Shown piece after piece: positions 7,316 to 16,292 of a stretch of DNA of 42,548 bases. The stretch covers positions 1 to 42,548 of the forward strand of contig NZ_BPRC01000034.1 of assembly GCF_022179725.1 (NCBI RefSeq), written 5' to 3'. Within the stretch, counting starts at the first letter, position 1. The number at the start of each line of letters is the position of its first letter. The translations under genes and the position numbers were made by a program. The notes under the pieces are model-generated. The model saw nothing but the letters and a program-made list of their open reading frames with translations. It made no database searches and had not been told where the DNA came from. The DNA is from Methylorubrum aminovorans (GTDB taxonomy: Bacteria; Pseudomonadota; Alphaproteobacteria; Rhizobiales; Beijerinckiaceae).

Positions 7316-7684
7316 TTAGTTGAACTTCCCGCTGGCGGTCGCGCCATCGGGAGCTGTCAGCTGCACGGCGCCCTTGGGCGCGGCGTTCAGCGGAACCGGG
7401 GCCTGGCCGGTCAGGCGGTTGGCGTCGGCCGGCGCCAAGGCGACGCGTGCGGGCTTGCCGTCGACCACGAGGATCGCGGTGGCCTTGAACCCGGCGGCGG
7501 GCACCGGCTTCTCGCTGCCGTCGAGCAGGTAGACGTCGACGGTCTGGCCCTTGGTGACGAGTTCGACGTGGTAGGGGCCGGCGTCGCTAACGCGGCCGCC
7601 GTACTTGCCGGCGGTTTCGTGGGCGCACACGGGCGCGGCCAGCAGCATCAGGCTGCTGAACAGGGCGGCGCGGAATGGGATCAT
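7316..7684 (-). CDS. Exported hypothetical protein of the RND operon
   Basis: The 122-residue precursor has a signal peptide (1-21, ending APVCA) and a mature start HETAGKYGG. The rest is predicted mostly beta strand (PYHVELVTKG, VDVYLLDGSEKPV, ATAILVVDGKPARVALAP). The same flavour of short beta domain forms the N-terminal part of the adaptor encoded at 10887-12647, so it may be a periplasmic accessory or metallochaperone of that pump. I recognise no named family. AGGAG lies six bases before ATG. It begins 42 bp after the RND gene and is clearly in the same operon. Confidence 0.7.
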   Translation of the reverse strand: MIPFRAALFSSLMLLAAPVCAHETAGKYGGRVSDAGPYHVELVTKGQTVDVYLLDGSEKPVPAAGFKATAILVVDGKPARVALAPADANRLTGQAPVPLNAAPKGAVQLTAPDGATASGKFN

Positions 7685-7726
7685 CGGGGTCTCCTGGGTT
7701 TTGGGTTGATTGGTGGGGAAGGGGGC

Positions 7727-10700
7727 TCAGAACGCCTCGCGCGGTGGCGCCGCGGCCCCGGCCGGGTGGGCCGCATGGGCGGCGTCCTGCGCCGCCTGCA
7801 GCCGGGCCAGAGGCTTCTGGCCGAAGCGCAGGAACAGGATCGGCGTCAGGAACGTGTCGAGCAGCGTGGCGCTGATCAGGCCGCCGAAGATCGTCACCGC
7901 GACCGGGTGCAGGATCTCCTTGCCCGGGCTCGCCGCGTCGTAGAGCAGCGGCACCAGCGCCACGCCGGCGGCGAGCGCCGTCATCAGCACCGGGGTCAGC
8001 CGCTCCAGGCTGCCGCGGATCACCAGATCGCGCCCGAACGGCACGCCCTCGTGAAGCGACAGGTTGAGGTAGTGGCTGATCTTCAGGATGCCGTTGCGCG
8101 CGGCGATGCCGGTCAGCGTGATGAACCCGATCATCGACGCCACCGACAACGGCTGCCCGGTCAGCCACAGGGCCACCACGCTGCCGATCAGCGCCAGGGG
8201 CACGTTGCCCATGATGATCAGCGCCAGCGCCGGCGAGCGGTAGCGGCTCACCAGGATCGCGAAGATCAACGCCAGCGACAGCGCCGACAGGATGCCGATC
8301 GTCCGCGCGGCCTCTTCCTGAGCCTGGAACGTGCCCTCCAGGCTGGTGAAGTAGCCCGGTGGCAGCTTTTCCTGGGCGATCGCCGCGCGCATGGCCGCCA
8401 CGATGGTGGCCATGTCGCTCTCGCCGTTGGTGTTGGCCTGGACCACCAGGCGCCGGCGCGAGTTCTCGCGCAGGATCTGGTTGGGGCCGTCGGTTTCCCG
8501 CACGTCGGCCACCTGCCGGGCTGGCACCCAGCCGGTCGGGGTTTCCAGCAGCAGGTCGCCCAGGCCCTTGGTGGTGCGCTGGTCCTCGGCCAAGCGGATC
8601 AGCACGTCGAACCGGCGGTAGCCATCGACCACGGTGGAGACCACGCGGCCGTTGCTCAGGCGGCTGATCTGCTCGACCACCGCGGCCGGCTGCACGCCGT
8701 AGAGCGCGGCACGGGCATAATCGACGCGCACCTCCAGCTGCGGGATGCGCACCTGCTTTTCGATCTGCAGGTCGGCCAGGCCTGGGATTTTCTGGAACCG
8801 CTCCTGCAGGCCGTTGGCGATCCGGCGCAGCTGGTCCAGGTCCTCGCCGAAGATCTTCAGCGCGATCTCGGCGCGCACGCCCGACAGCATGTGATCGAGG
8901 CGGTGGGAGATCGGCTGGCCGACGTTGACCGATACCGGCAGCTGCCGGAGGCGCTGGCGGATATCGGCGACCAGGGCCTCCTTGGGCCGGCCCTCGCCGT
9001 CCTTCAGCTCGACCTCGATCTCGGACGAGTGGACGCCTTCGGCATGCTCGTCCAGCTCGGCGCGCCCGGTGCGGCGGCCGACCGCCGCCACCTCGGGCAC
9101 CTGCAGCAGCAGTTTTTCCGCGATCAGCCCGACCCGGTTGCTCTCGGCCAGCGAGATCCCCGGGTTGAACGTCATGTTGACGGTGAAACTGCCCTCGTTG
9201 AACGGCGGCAGGAACGCCCGCGGCAGATGCCAGGCGGCGACGCCGGCGGCGAGCACCGCCAGCGCCACCGCGCCGACCAACAGGCGCTGATGCCGGAACG
9301 CCACCTGCAGCAGCCGGGCGTTGCCGCGCTTGAGCAGCTTGAGGAACCGGCTGTCGTGCTCTTCGAGGTTCTTCAGCCCCGGCAACAGCCAGGAGGCCAG
9401 CACCGGGGTCAGCGTGATCGAGGTGACCAAGCTGGCCAGGATCGAGATGATGTAGGCCTGCCCCAAGGGCGCAAACAGCCGCCCCTCGATGCCGGAGAGT
9501 GCGAACAGCGGCACGAACACCAGGATGATGATCAGCGTCGCGTAGACGATGCCGGAGCGCACCTCGTTGGAGGCCTCCACCACCACCTGGAACACGCTTT
9601 TGGGGTTGCCGGCCTTCCGGTTTTCGCCGAGGCGCCGGAAGATGTTCTCGACGTCGACCACGGCGTCATCGACCAGCTCGCCGATCGCGATGGCGAGGCC
9701 GCCCAGGGTCATCGTATTGATCGACAGGCCGAGAAGGTGGAACACCACCGCCGTGGTCAGGATCGACACCGGGATCGCCAGCAGCGAGATCGCCGTGGTG
9801 CGCACGTTCAACAGGAACAGGAACAGCACCGCGGCGACCACCACCATCGCCTCCAGCAGAACGCGTTCGACGTTGCTGATCGAGGTCTCGATGAAGTCGG
9901 CCTGGCGGAACAGGATCTGGTCCGCCTTGATCCCGTTCGGCAGGCTGGCGGTGATCTCCGTCAGCGCCTGCTCAATGTCGCGGGTGAGTTTGACCGTGTC
10001 GACGTCGGGCTGCTTCTCAACCGAGACGATCACCGACGGCTTGCCCATGTAGCCGCCGTCGCCGCGCTTGACCTTGGCACCGAACGAGACGTCGGCGATC
10101 TGGCGCAGATACACCGGCGCGCCGCCGACCGTGGCGACGACCACGCTGCGCAGGTCGTCCAGGCTCATCGTGCGGGCGATGTTCCGGATCAGGTACTCGC
10201 GGGCGTACTGGTCGGTGAACCCGCCGCCGGCGTTGGTGCCGAACTGGGCCAGGGCGGTTTCCAGCTGGGCGTTGCTCACGCCCAGTGCGCGCATCGCCGC
10301 CGGGTTGGGGCTGACACGGAACTGGCGTACCTCGCCGCCGATCGGGATGACCTGGGCGACGCCGGGAATGGTCAGCAGGCGCGGCCGGATCACGAAGTCG
10401 GCCGCCTCACGCACCTGCATTGGGTCGGCGGTTTCGCTGGTCACCGCGACCAGCAGGATCTGCCCCATGATCGAGGAGATCGGCCCCATCTGCGGGGTCA
10501 CCGTCGGCGGCAGCTGGTCCCTGACCAGGGCCAGCCGCTCAGCGACCTGCTGGCGGTTGCGGTAGAGGTCGGTGCCCCAGTCGAACTCGACGTAGACGAT
10601 CGACAGGCCGACGCCGGACACCGAGCGCACGCGCGTGACGCCGGGCAGGCCGTTGAGGCGGGTTTCGATCGGGAACGAAACCAGCTGCTCAACCTCCTGG

Positions 10701-10873
10701 GGCGCGTAGCCCTCGGCCTCGGTCATGATCGTGACCGTGGGCTTGTTGAGGTCGGGAAAGACGTCCACGGGCAGCTTGGTGACCGTGAACGCGCCGTAGA
10801 GGATCAGCACGCCGGCGATCGCGAGGACGATCAGGCGGTTCTTCAGCGACTGGCTGACGAGGAAGGTGAACAT
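7727..10873 (-). CDS. Heavy-metal efflux RND transporter (CzcA/CusA family)
   Basis: The 1048-residue inner-membrane pump has the RND repeat structure: a first helix at about 10-30 followed by KLPVDVFPDLNKPTVTI, a large periplasmic loop, and membrane bundles with GIEGRLFAPL and, later, ASMIGFITLTGIAARNGI. The fourth-helix segment reads AIAIGELVDDAVVDVEN, unlike the DFG-x-x-VDGAV form of the czcA-like gene at 39210. The two pumps therefore belong to different HME subgroups and probably handle different metals. The copper setting suggests Cu/Ag or another cation, but I cannot assign it. GAGGAGGG seven bases before ATG overlaps the end of the adaptor gene 13 bp away. The last residues (GAAAPPREAF) are a low-complexity tail. 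Confidence 0.93.
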   Translation of the reverse strand: MFTFLVSQSLKNRLIVLAIAGVLILYGAFTVTKLPVDVFPDLNKPTVTIMTEAEGYAPQEVEQLVSFPIETRLNGLPGVTRVRSVSGVGLSIVYVEFDWGTDLYRNRQQVAERLALVRDQLPPTVTPQMGPISSIMGQILLVAVTSETADPMQVREAADFVIRPRLLTIPGVAQVIPIGGEVRQFRVSPNPAAMRALGVSNAQLETALAQFGTNAGGGFTDQYAREYLIRNIARTMSLDDLRSVVVATVGGAPVYLRQIADVSFGAKVKRGDGGYMGKPSVIVSVEKQPDVDTVKLTRDIEQALTEITASLPNGIKADQILFRQADFIETSISNVERVLLEAMVVVAAVLFLFLLNVRTTAISLLAIPVSILTTAVVFHLLGLSINTMTLGGLAIAIGELVDDAVVDVENIFRRLGENRKAGNPKSVFQVVVEASNEVRSGIVYATLIIILVFVPLFALSGIEGRLFAPLGQAYIISILASLVTSITLTPVLASWLLPGLKNLEEHDSRFLKLLKRGNARLLQVAFRHQRLLVGAVALAVLAAGVAAWHLPRAFLPPFNEGSFTVNMTFNPGISLAESNRVGLIAEKLLLQVPEVAAVGRRTGRAELDEHAEGVHSSEIEVELKDGEGRPKEALVADIRQRLRQLPVSVNVGQPISHRLDHMLSGVRAEIALKIFGEDLDQLRRIANGLQERFQKIPGLADLQIEKQVRIPQLEVRVDYARAALYGVQPAAVVEQISRLSNGRVVSTVVDGYRRFDVLIRLAEDQRTTKGLGDLLLETPTGWVPARQVADVRETDGPNQILRENSRRRLVVQANTNGESDMATIVAAMRAAIAQEKLPPGYFTSLEGTFQAQEEAARTIGILSALSLALIFAILVSRYRSPALALIIMGNVPLALIGSVVALWLTGQPLSVASMIGFITLTGIAARNGILKISHYLNLSLHEGVPFGRDLVIRGSLERLTPVLMTALAAGVALVPLLYDAASPGKEILHPVAVTIFGGLISATLLDTFLTPILFLRFGQKPLARLQAAQDAAHAAHPAGAAAPPREAF

Positions 10874-10886
10874 CGGGCGGCCCTCC

Positions 10887-12647
10887 TCAGCGCACTTGGT
10901 CGAGGAGTTCGGCGCCCTGCACGACCACGCGCTTGCCGGGGCCGATGCCGCCGCCGATCAGTACGCGGTTGCCGTCCAGGGGCTCGATGCGCACCTGCCG
11001 GGCCTCGTAGCGCTCGGCGGTGGTGTGCTCGTAGACCACGTCCTGGCCGTTGCTGGTCCGCACCACCGCGGCCCGCGGCAGGGCCAGGCCGGACAGCTGG
11101 CCGTCGGTGATCGCGAGCACGGTCAGGAACTGGCCGACGCGCAGGCCGGAGGCATCGCCCTCGATCGCGAACTGGACTGGAATGGCTTGGTTGCGGTCGG
11201 CGAGGCCTGAGCCCTGATAGGTCAGCTCAAAGGTGCGGCCGTCGGGCAGGCGGGCGGTGGCGTGCTGCCCGGCGGTCAGGGCGTCGAAGCTCAAGGCCTC
11301 GACCCAGAGGTTTTTGGGGTCGACGATCTGAAAGATCATCTGGCCGGCGTTGGCCATCTGGCCGGCCGTGGCGGACGCCTCAGCGACCACGCCGTCGACC
11401 GGCGCGATCAGCGGCTCGGGCTCGCTGCGGATCCTGTCGAGGGCAGTGCGGCGGTCGCGCAGACCCTTGAGTTCGTCCTGGGCCTCGTCCAGCTGCACCT
11501 GGGCGACGGCGCCGGAGGTGGCCAGCTTGGAAAACCGCTCAACGCGGCGCTGCACGATCGCGATCTGCTGATCGAGCTCGCCCTGGCGCTGGCGCATGTC
11601 GGAGACGTCGACCCGGGCCACCGGCGGCGTCACGTAGGCGAGCACGTCGCCCTTCTTCACCGGGGTGCCGAGCCGCGGAAACAGCCCGGAGGTGGGCGGC
11701 GACAGGCGGCCGCCGACACTGGACTGGACCACGCCGCTGGCGTTGGGGTTGGGAATGACGCGGCCGGGCAGGCCGATCGTGCGGCTGAACGTGCCGGCCT
11801 CGGTCATCGCCGTGCGCAGCTCCAGCAGGCGCTGGGTCGGCTTGGGCACGAACACGGTGCCGTCGGCCAGGCGCTGGGCCAGGTCGGTTGGCGCGGCTCC
11901 GCCGGGGGCGCGCTCGATCAGTGCGGCGCCTTGGATGGGCTTTTGTTCTGCGCCGTGATCCTCGTCGCCGTGGGCAAAGGCGGTTGCGCTCAGCAGCACC
12001 GTGGCCGTGATCGCCAGCACAGCGATCACCGGCACGCGCCGGCGACCGCGGGCGACCAGCATCAGCAGAATGCCGAGCAGGAAGCTGCCAGCCGCCACGG
12101 TCAGCAGCACCGGGTCCTGTTTGGCCAGGCGCTCACGCAGGCCGTGGGTGATCTCCGGCACAGCCGCGCGCACGCTGTCGCTGACCGTCTGCACCGCACC
12201 GACGGTCGCCGGAGCAGCGGCCGCGGCGGCTGGCGCCGGCAGATCCAGGCTGACCGGCATGACGTCGACCACATCGCCGGCGGTCACGGTGACCAAGAGG
12301 TCGTAGTGGCCGGGCTTGCTCAGCCAGGGCGCCGGCAGCGCATAGCTGCGCTCGGCGGTCGCCTGGGCGGTTTTCGAGCCGTCGGGGGTGTCCACCTCCA
12401 CGGTAGCGCCGGTGACGGGCTCGCCGGTGCGGAAGCGGTCCAGGTAGAGCTGGAGCGTGCCATCGCGCGGCACCGCGACCAGCTCGAACGCCTCGGACAC
12501 GGCCTCGCCGCGCGGCGCAATGGTTTTGGAGACCGGCGGCGGCGGGGCGCCGTGGTCATGCCCTTCGTGGGCCGACGCCTGGCCTGCACCAAGCAGGGCC
12601 AGCGTCACGGCCAGCGCACGCAGCGCGGCCGCAATCGGGGACTTCAT
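10887..12647 (-). CDS. RND periplasmic adaptor with an extra N-terminal domain and membrane segments
   Basis: At 586 residues it is much longer than usual adaptors (about 350-450). Residues 1-26 are a signal peptide followed by HEGHDHG. Residues 45-135 form a beta-rich domain. Two hydrophobic helices follow (about 180-199 and 205-224), the second ending AFAHGDEDHG like a second signal peptide. From about 250 to the end is a standard membrane-fusion module: beta-barrel, lipoyl halves (GTPVKKGDVLAYV, EPLIAPVDGVVAEA) and an alpha hairpin rich in Gln and Glu. It looks like a fusion of an anchored metal-binding domain with a complete adaptor. It links the RND pump, 13 bp downstream, to an outer-membrane channel that is not encoded here. 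Confidence 0.88.
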   Translation of the reverse strand: MKSPIAAALRALAVTLALLGAGQASAHEGHDHGAPPPPVSKTIAPRGEAVSEAFELVAVPRDGTLQLYLDRFRTGEPVTGATVEVDTPDGSKTAQATAERSYALPAPWLSKPGHYDLLVTVTAGDVVDVMPVSLDLPAPAAAAAAPATVGAVQTVSDSVRAAVPEITHGLRERLAKQDPVLLTVAAGSFLLGILLMLVARGRRRVPVIAVLAITATVLLSATAFAHGDEDHGAEQKPIQGAALIERAPGGAAPTDLAQRLADGTVFVPKPTQRLLELRTAMTEAGTFSRTIGLPGRVIPNPNASGVVQSSVGGRLSPPTSGLFPRLGTPVKKGDVLAYVTPPVARVDVSDMRQRQGELDQQIAIVQRRVERFSKLATSGAVAQVQLDEAQDELKGLRDRRTALDRIRSEPEPLIAPVDGVVAEASATAGQMANAGQMIFQIVDPKNLWVEALSFDALTAGQHATARLPDGRTFELTYQGSGLADRNQAIPVQFAIEGDASGLRVGQFLTVLAITDGQLSGLALPRAAVVRTSNGQDVVYEHTTAERYEARQVRIEPLDGNRVLIGGGIGPGKRVVVQGAELLDQVR

Positions 12648-12735
12648 GGATCAATTCTTTCGCCGGTGGACGCAAGGCGTCCGCGCACGCGCAGCGGCTC
12701 ATTAGAGCGGCGTCAGACGCGTGGGAACGCCGGGT

Positions 12736-13191
12736 TCAGGCGAAAGATCGAGGGGGCTTGGGCAGCGCCTCGGGCGCGAGGCTCGGGCGGGCATCCTGCT
12801 GGGCAGCCGGCAGCACGGTCGCAAGCCGCAGGGCCGGCACAGCGGCCTGCAGCAGTGGCGTCAGTGCCGAGTGGCAGCAGCTCAGGCTCGTGCCGCAGCA
12901 CAGGCCATTGCAGCCGCCCGCATCCGAGGTGTTGGCCGCAGAGGCCGCAGCCACAGCAAACACCGTGGTGGCGGTGGTGGGCGTCTCGGTCAGCGCCGCC
13001 AACTGCAGGGCGGGCGTGGCCGCCGGGGCCAGGGCCACCGGTGCAGGCTGTACCGGCGTGGCCTCGACCGCGGCCGGCGCATGGTGATGGGCATGGCCCT
13101 CATGCGCCTGCGCCACCGACACGCCAAAGGTCGCGGCGATCATCACGATCACCACGGCCAGCAGGCGCGCGAGTTGGCGGTCCAGGTTCAT
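12736..13191 (-). CDS. Exported His/Cys-containing protein at the head of the copper block
   Basis: The precursor is 151 residues: a signal peptide (LARLLAVVIVMIAATFGVSV then AQA), a His cluster HEGHAHHHAP, an Ala/Pro-rich middle, a Cys cluster (GGCNGLCCGTSLSCCHS) and a Pro-rich end. It resembles in layout the small exported protein at 37376-37732 that heads the czc operon, so each RND operon is led by one such protein. ATG at 13191 is chosen for its signal peptide; the open frame runs 80 codons further up without support. Probable periplasmic metal binding, no named family. It is 88 bp upstream of the adaptor gene. Confidence 0.65.
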   Translation of the reverse strand: MNLDRQLARLLAVVIVMIAATFGVSVAQAHEGHAHHHAPAAVEATPVQPAPVALAPAATPALQLAALTETPTTATTVFAVAAASAANTSDAGGCNGLCCGTSLSCCHSALTPLLQAAVPALRLATVLPAAQQDARPSLAPEALPKPPRSFA

Positions 13192-13379
13192 TACGTCCAA
13201 CCTAACACAGCCCCCGGGATTAAGAAACGCGGTTGTGCGTTGTCTGAAAGCCCGCAGGCCGGCAGGTGGTTGCATGGTTGGGAGTTGGCAAGGGTCCGGC
13301 TCAGTTTGAACGCTTATGAGCCCGTCTGCACGGGCCTCCTGACAGGAGCGTCCAGTCTCGACCTGGGGCAAGGCGCGTG

Positions 13380-13844
13380 TCAGCCGAGTGTCCAGTCCTC
13401 GGTATCGAACAGGTCGATGAGATTGCACCACGGCACCTGCAGGTCATTGCAGACACCAGGGATCTTCCGGAGGCTGGTGGGGCCAACCTCTTCGGTCACA
13501 ACACGGTAGCCGTGCACCTCGGCGGTCGCGATCACGAACGGGTCCGCCGCAAACTTCTCTTTGCCGGCCATCACCAGGCCCTTGTAGGTGTTGATGATAT
13601 GGGCGCTGCGCAGCTGCACATCCTGGTCCGGCGCCAGGAACATGGCCTCGCGCTCCAGCAGCCATTCATGCAGCTCCGGTGAGCGCTTCTGGCACTCGGC
13701 CAGCACCAGGGCTGAGGAGACCAGGCGCCCTTCCGTCACCAGCTGATCGAACTGGTCCCACAGCTTCGGGAACCGCTTCGGCTTGTAGCGCTCATACCAG
13801 GCGGCGATCAGCGCGCTGGTGTCGATGCAGTAGATGTCGGCCAC
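13380..13844 (-). CDS. DUF4411 PIN-domain protein, probable toxin RNase
   Basis: The 154-residue protein opens with IYCIDTSALI (4-13), the first acidic motif of PIN nucleases. Further conserved acidic positions follow in VLAECQKR and in the AADPFVIATAEVHGYRVVTEE stretch typical of DUF4411. PIN proteins cut RNA with metal ions at a cluster of acidic residues. The GTG start is at 13844, 6 bp after the stop of the XRE/ImmA-IrrE gene, so translation is probably coupled. This two-gene order is a known arrangement and fits a toxin-antitoxin or addiction pair helping plasmid maintenance; toxicity itself is inferred. Confidence 0.85.
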   Translation of the reverse strand: MADIYCIDTSALIAAWYERYKPKRFPKLWDQFDQLVTEGRLVSSALVLAECQKRSPELHEWLLEREAMFLAPDQDVQLRSAHIINTYKGLVMAGKEKFAADPFVIATAEVHGYRVVTEEVGPTSLRKIPGVCNDLQVPWCNLIDLFDTEDWTLG

Positions 13845-13850
13845 CCCGGA

Positions 13851-15020
13851 CTAGCCTTTCAGTCCGAAGGTGGCCTGCTCCATCGCGGGAACCGACTTGA
13901 CCTGCATGTTGAGGTAGTTGGAGACGTCGCGGAGCGTCAGGCGGCGGTCGTAGTAGCCCTGGAACACCAGCTGCGCATAAGAGCGGCCCAGCTGGCTCAG
14001 CACCACCAGGTGGCGCGGCGGGCCGCCGGTGGATTTTTTGCTGTCGAGGTCGTCGTATTCTTTTTGGAACGCCGGCCGGCGGCTGTCATAGAACGCCTTG
14101 GTGGTGCGCCCGAGGGTCAACAGACGGCGCAGGACCACCTCGCGGCTGACGCCGAACCGGACCGCCAGCGCGGCCAGCTCGTCATCCGCCCAGGTCTTTT
14201 CGCTGCCTTTGCGAGCCACCAGGGTTTCGCTCAGCAGCCAGTCTTTGGGGACCAGCGCAGCCGCGGCCACGGCGTTGCAGAATTGCTCGACCCGGGCCGC
14301 ATCGGCGCGCCGCTCGTCCGTACCAAACCCGCTGACCCCGCTCGCCCGCACGGCGAGGTGGCAGAACTCGTGCAGCAGGGTGAAGGTGCGCCCGTTGGTG
14401 CGATCCTTGGAATTGATCAGGATCAGCGGCAGCCGGCTTTCGGCGATGGCGACGCCGCGCATTTCGGTGAGCGGTAGCCCGGGGATCAGGAACACCAGCA
14501 CGTCGCGAGCTTCGATCTTGGCGCGCCAGTGGTCGAAGGCCTTAGCCCGCCAGGCTTGCTGGTCGGTGGCGGTGACGTCCAGGAAGCTGCGGATGCGCTC
14601 GCCCAGGGCTTCCTCGTCATCGTTCAGCGTGGCGCTGAACGTGAACTCGGCGGCCGGCTCCCCCAGGTCGTCGTGCAGGTCCAGGGCCAGGTCCCGGCGC
14701 TCCTGCGCCTGCCGGATCACTGCGGTCAGATCCGGCGTGAACGCCCCGGGCTCGGCCTCCGCGAGCTTGCGGAAGTCCTGGATCGGCTGGAACCCGGCCG
14801 GCGGCTCGTTGAGGTAAAACAGGCTGGGGGCCCGCTTGTAGACGTTAGCAGCGGCCAGGAACTGCGGGAAGGTCAGCTGGGCGTCACCGTTCTCGGCGGC
14901 CAGCAGCTTCTCCACGCTGATGGCAATAGCCTTCGCCGCCGCCTCCGGAGAGAGACGGGCTTGGTCCCGGGCCCATGCGAGCATGGCCGGGTTGATGAAG
15001 GCAGGTACACTCTTGGCCAT
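13851..15020 (-). CDS. XRE helix-turn-helix protein with ImmA/IrrE metallopeptidase domain
   Basis: The 389-residue protein has an N-terminal helix-turn-helix of the Cro/CI type (about 8-65, LSPEAAAKAI and VEKLLAAENG) and an ImmA/IrrE peptidase domain with TLLHEFCHLAV. His217, Glu218 and His221 form the HExxH zinc site. Proteins of this build repress their operon and can cleave a partner or repressor; many act as antitoxins. Here it precedes a DUF4411 PIN protein with a 6-bp gap. ATG at 15020 has no strong ribosome-binding site. About 250 bp upstream are free of genes and should hold the promoter. Confidence 0.88.
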   Translation of the reverse strand: MAKSVPAFINPAMLAWARDQARLSPEAAAKAIAISVEKLLAAENGDAQLTFPQFLAAANVYKRAPSLFYLNEPPAGFQPIQDFRKLAEAEPGAFTPDLTAVIRQAQERRDLALDLHDDLGEPAAEFTFSATLNDDEEALGERIRSFLDVTATDQQAWRAKAFDHWRAKIEARDVLVFLIPGLPLTEMRGVAIAESRLPLILINSKDRTNGRTFTLLHEFCHLAVRASGVSGFGTDERRADAARVEQFCNAVAAAALVPKDWLLSETLVARKGSEKTWADDELAALAVRFGVSREVVLRRLLTLGRTTKAFYDSRRPAFQKEYDDLDSKKSTGGPPRHLVVLSQLGRSYAQLVFQGYYDRRLTLRDVSNYLNMQVKSVPAMEQATFGLKG

Positions 15021-15269
15021 GGTTACGCTTGCACCATACCACGTCCGTCAAGAGTGGCAGGGGTCCTGTGCAGAACGGCAGAGGCACACTGTTGTTGCCG
15101 CCACAGGAGCATAAGCGTTCGCTCTTCGTTCACCTACGCAGGAAACGCATCGCTGCCGCTACACGTGCAGTAGCTTACCCCCACCGCGCCATGCCGCTGC
15201 AGGCGAAGCGCACCCGTTCCGGCGTATCCGGCCGGATGAACGGTGCGGAAAACCGGTGATGAGACACCC

Positions 15270-15638
15270 TCACCGATAGCCGCTGTTGATCCGGCGCTGC
15301 ATCTCCTGCTGGTCGGCCCGCCGGTCGAGTTCGCGCAGTCCGCCGTAGAGCTGGGGCAGGCCGTAGTAGCAGCCTGCCCACACCAGCAGAAGCACGAGGT
15401 TACGCCGGCTCGTATTGCCGGACCAGACGACGAACCGCACCACCATGATAATCAATAAAACCCATGCGAGCAGCGCAAAAGCCCCAGCTGTTGGTGGGCA
15501 AGTGCGGTTACGCTCGCACCAGATGTTGTCGCTGTTCCAAAGCGACACGGGCGGATAAATCAAAAACCAGAAGACTGTTTTGAGAAAATTCGCAGCGCTT
15601 GTCAGAAAGTCGGCAACAACCGCCCCGTCGTTGTCCAC
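15270..15638 (-). CDS. Small membrane protein, hypothetical
   Basis: The 122-residue protein has hydrophobic segments near 18-32 (FLKTVFWFLIYPPVSL), 51-70 (AFALLAWVLLIIMVVRFVVW) and 81-97 (LVLLLVWAGCYYGL), ending in a charged tail. A short loop between the first two carries two cysteines (IWCERNRTCPP) and may face the periplasm. The GTG start at 15638 has an AGGGGA-like sequence before it. I recognise no family. It lies 58 bp downstream of the nuclease-like gene at 15697 and could be co-transcribed. Confidence 0.65.
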   Translation of the reverse strand: MDNDGAVVADFLTSAANFLKTVFWFLIYPPVSLWNSDNIWCERNRTCPPTAGAFALLAWVLLIIMVVRFVVWSGNTSRRNLVLLLVWAGCYYGLPQLYGGLRELDRRADQQEMQRRINSGYR

Positions 15639-15696
15639 GGCTGATCCCCTGAAACGGCCAAGCTAACCGCATCCTATCGGGGACGAGGCACCGCGC

Positions 15697-16215
15697 CTAG
15701 GCAAGCCTCACAGCGTCAAGAAAAGCGTCGTGGAAGCTTTTGCGCATTGAAACGGGCAGGGCGTCCTCGGCTGGGATGGCGAGGGTCAGGGAAGCGCCCC
15801 GGCGCGCCACGGTGAGGTTGTCGAACTGGTCGAGCCGTATCCAGTAGCTTTCCGGGCTGCCGTCCGGGTCCAGACAGGCGAAATACACGGTCCAGTGAAA
15901 GAACCGGGCGAAGGTCCGCATCCGGCGGATCTCGTTCAACTCAAAGATAAAGTGGCCGTTGTAGAGGGATTTGACCTTCACATCGAACGCGACGGCACCG
16001 ACACCAGGCACGCCTACCACGTAATCCGGGCGTTTCATCTCGCCGCGCAAATGGTCGGGGACGCTCATGGGCGTCTGGTCGAGATAAACATGCGGCAGGC
16101 GGCTGGCGTCGAGCCAGTTTTGGAAGCGGCGCTCGCCCTTGTCACCCTTCGCCTGGTCGGCCGGGTGAATGGGTCGGGTGGTGATACGAGGCGCGTTGTA
16201 CCGGCTCTTTTGCAT
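15697..16215 (-). CDS. PD-(D/E)XK nuclease-like protein
   Basis: The 172-residue protein shows the core of this nuclease fold: an N-terminal helix with KGERRFQNWL (Glu28), then RPDYVVGV (Asp64) and the strand FDVKVK (Asp78-Val-Lys80). The spacing fits restriction-endonuclease and Holliday-junction-resolvase relatives. It may process DNA during transfer, repair or defence; the target is unknown. It starts about 75 bp from the divergent ArdC-like gene, and one copy of the GGTTAACACTAC repeat lies in the shared promoter region. The family call rests on motif order and spacing. Confidence 0.6.
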   Translation of the reverse strand: MQKSRYNAPRITTRPIHPADQAKGDKGERRFQNWLDASRLPHVYLDQTPMSVPDHLRGEMKRPDYVVGVPGVGAVAFDVKVKSLYNGHFIFELNEIRRMRTFARFFHWTVYFACLDPDGSPESYWIRLDQFDNLTVARRGASLTLAIPAEDALPVSMRKSFHDAFLDAVRLA

Positions 16216-16292
16216 GTGCCCTTATGGGCGGCCTTGGCATCCGGAGCTGACGGCGGTTAACACTACATCGCCATTGGCCGGAGCAGGCAGGG

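Noticed and set aside
7007..11110. 1367-residue open frame on the plus strand, and similar long antisense frames at 3386-5515, 11262-13205, 38703-40820 and 41100-42521
   Set aside because: They run opposite to well-recognised genes, are full of His, Gln, Arg, Asp and Gly with no domain, and are the usual by-product of very high G+C codon use.
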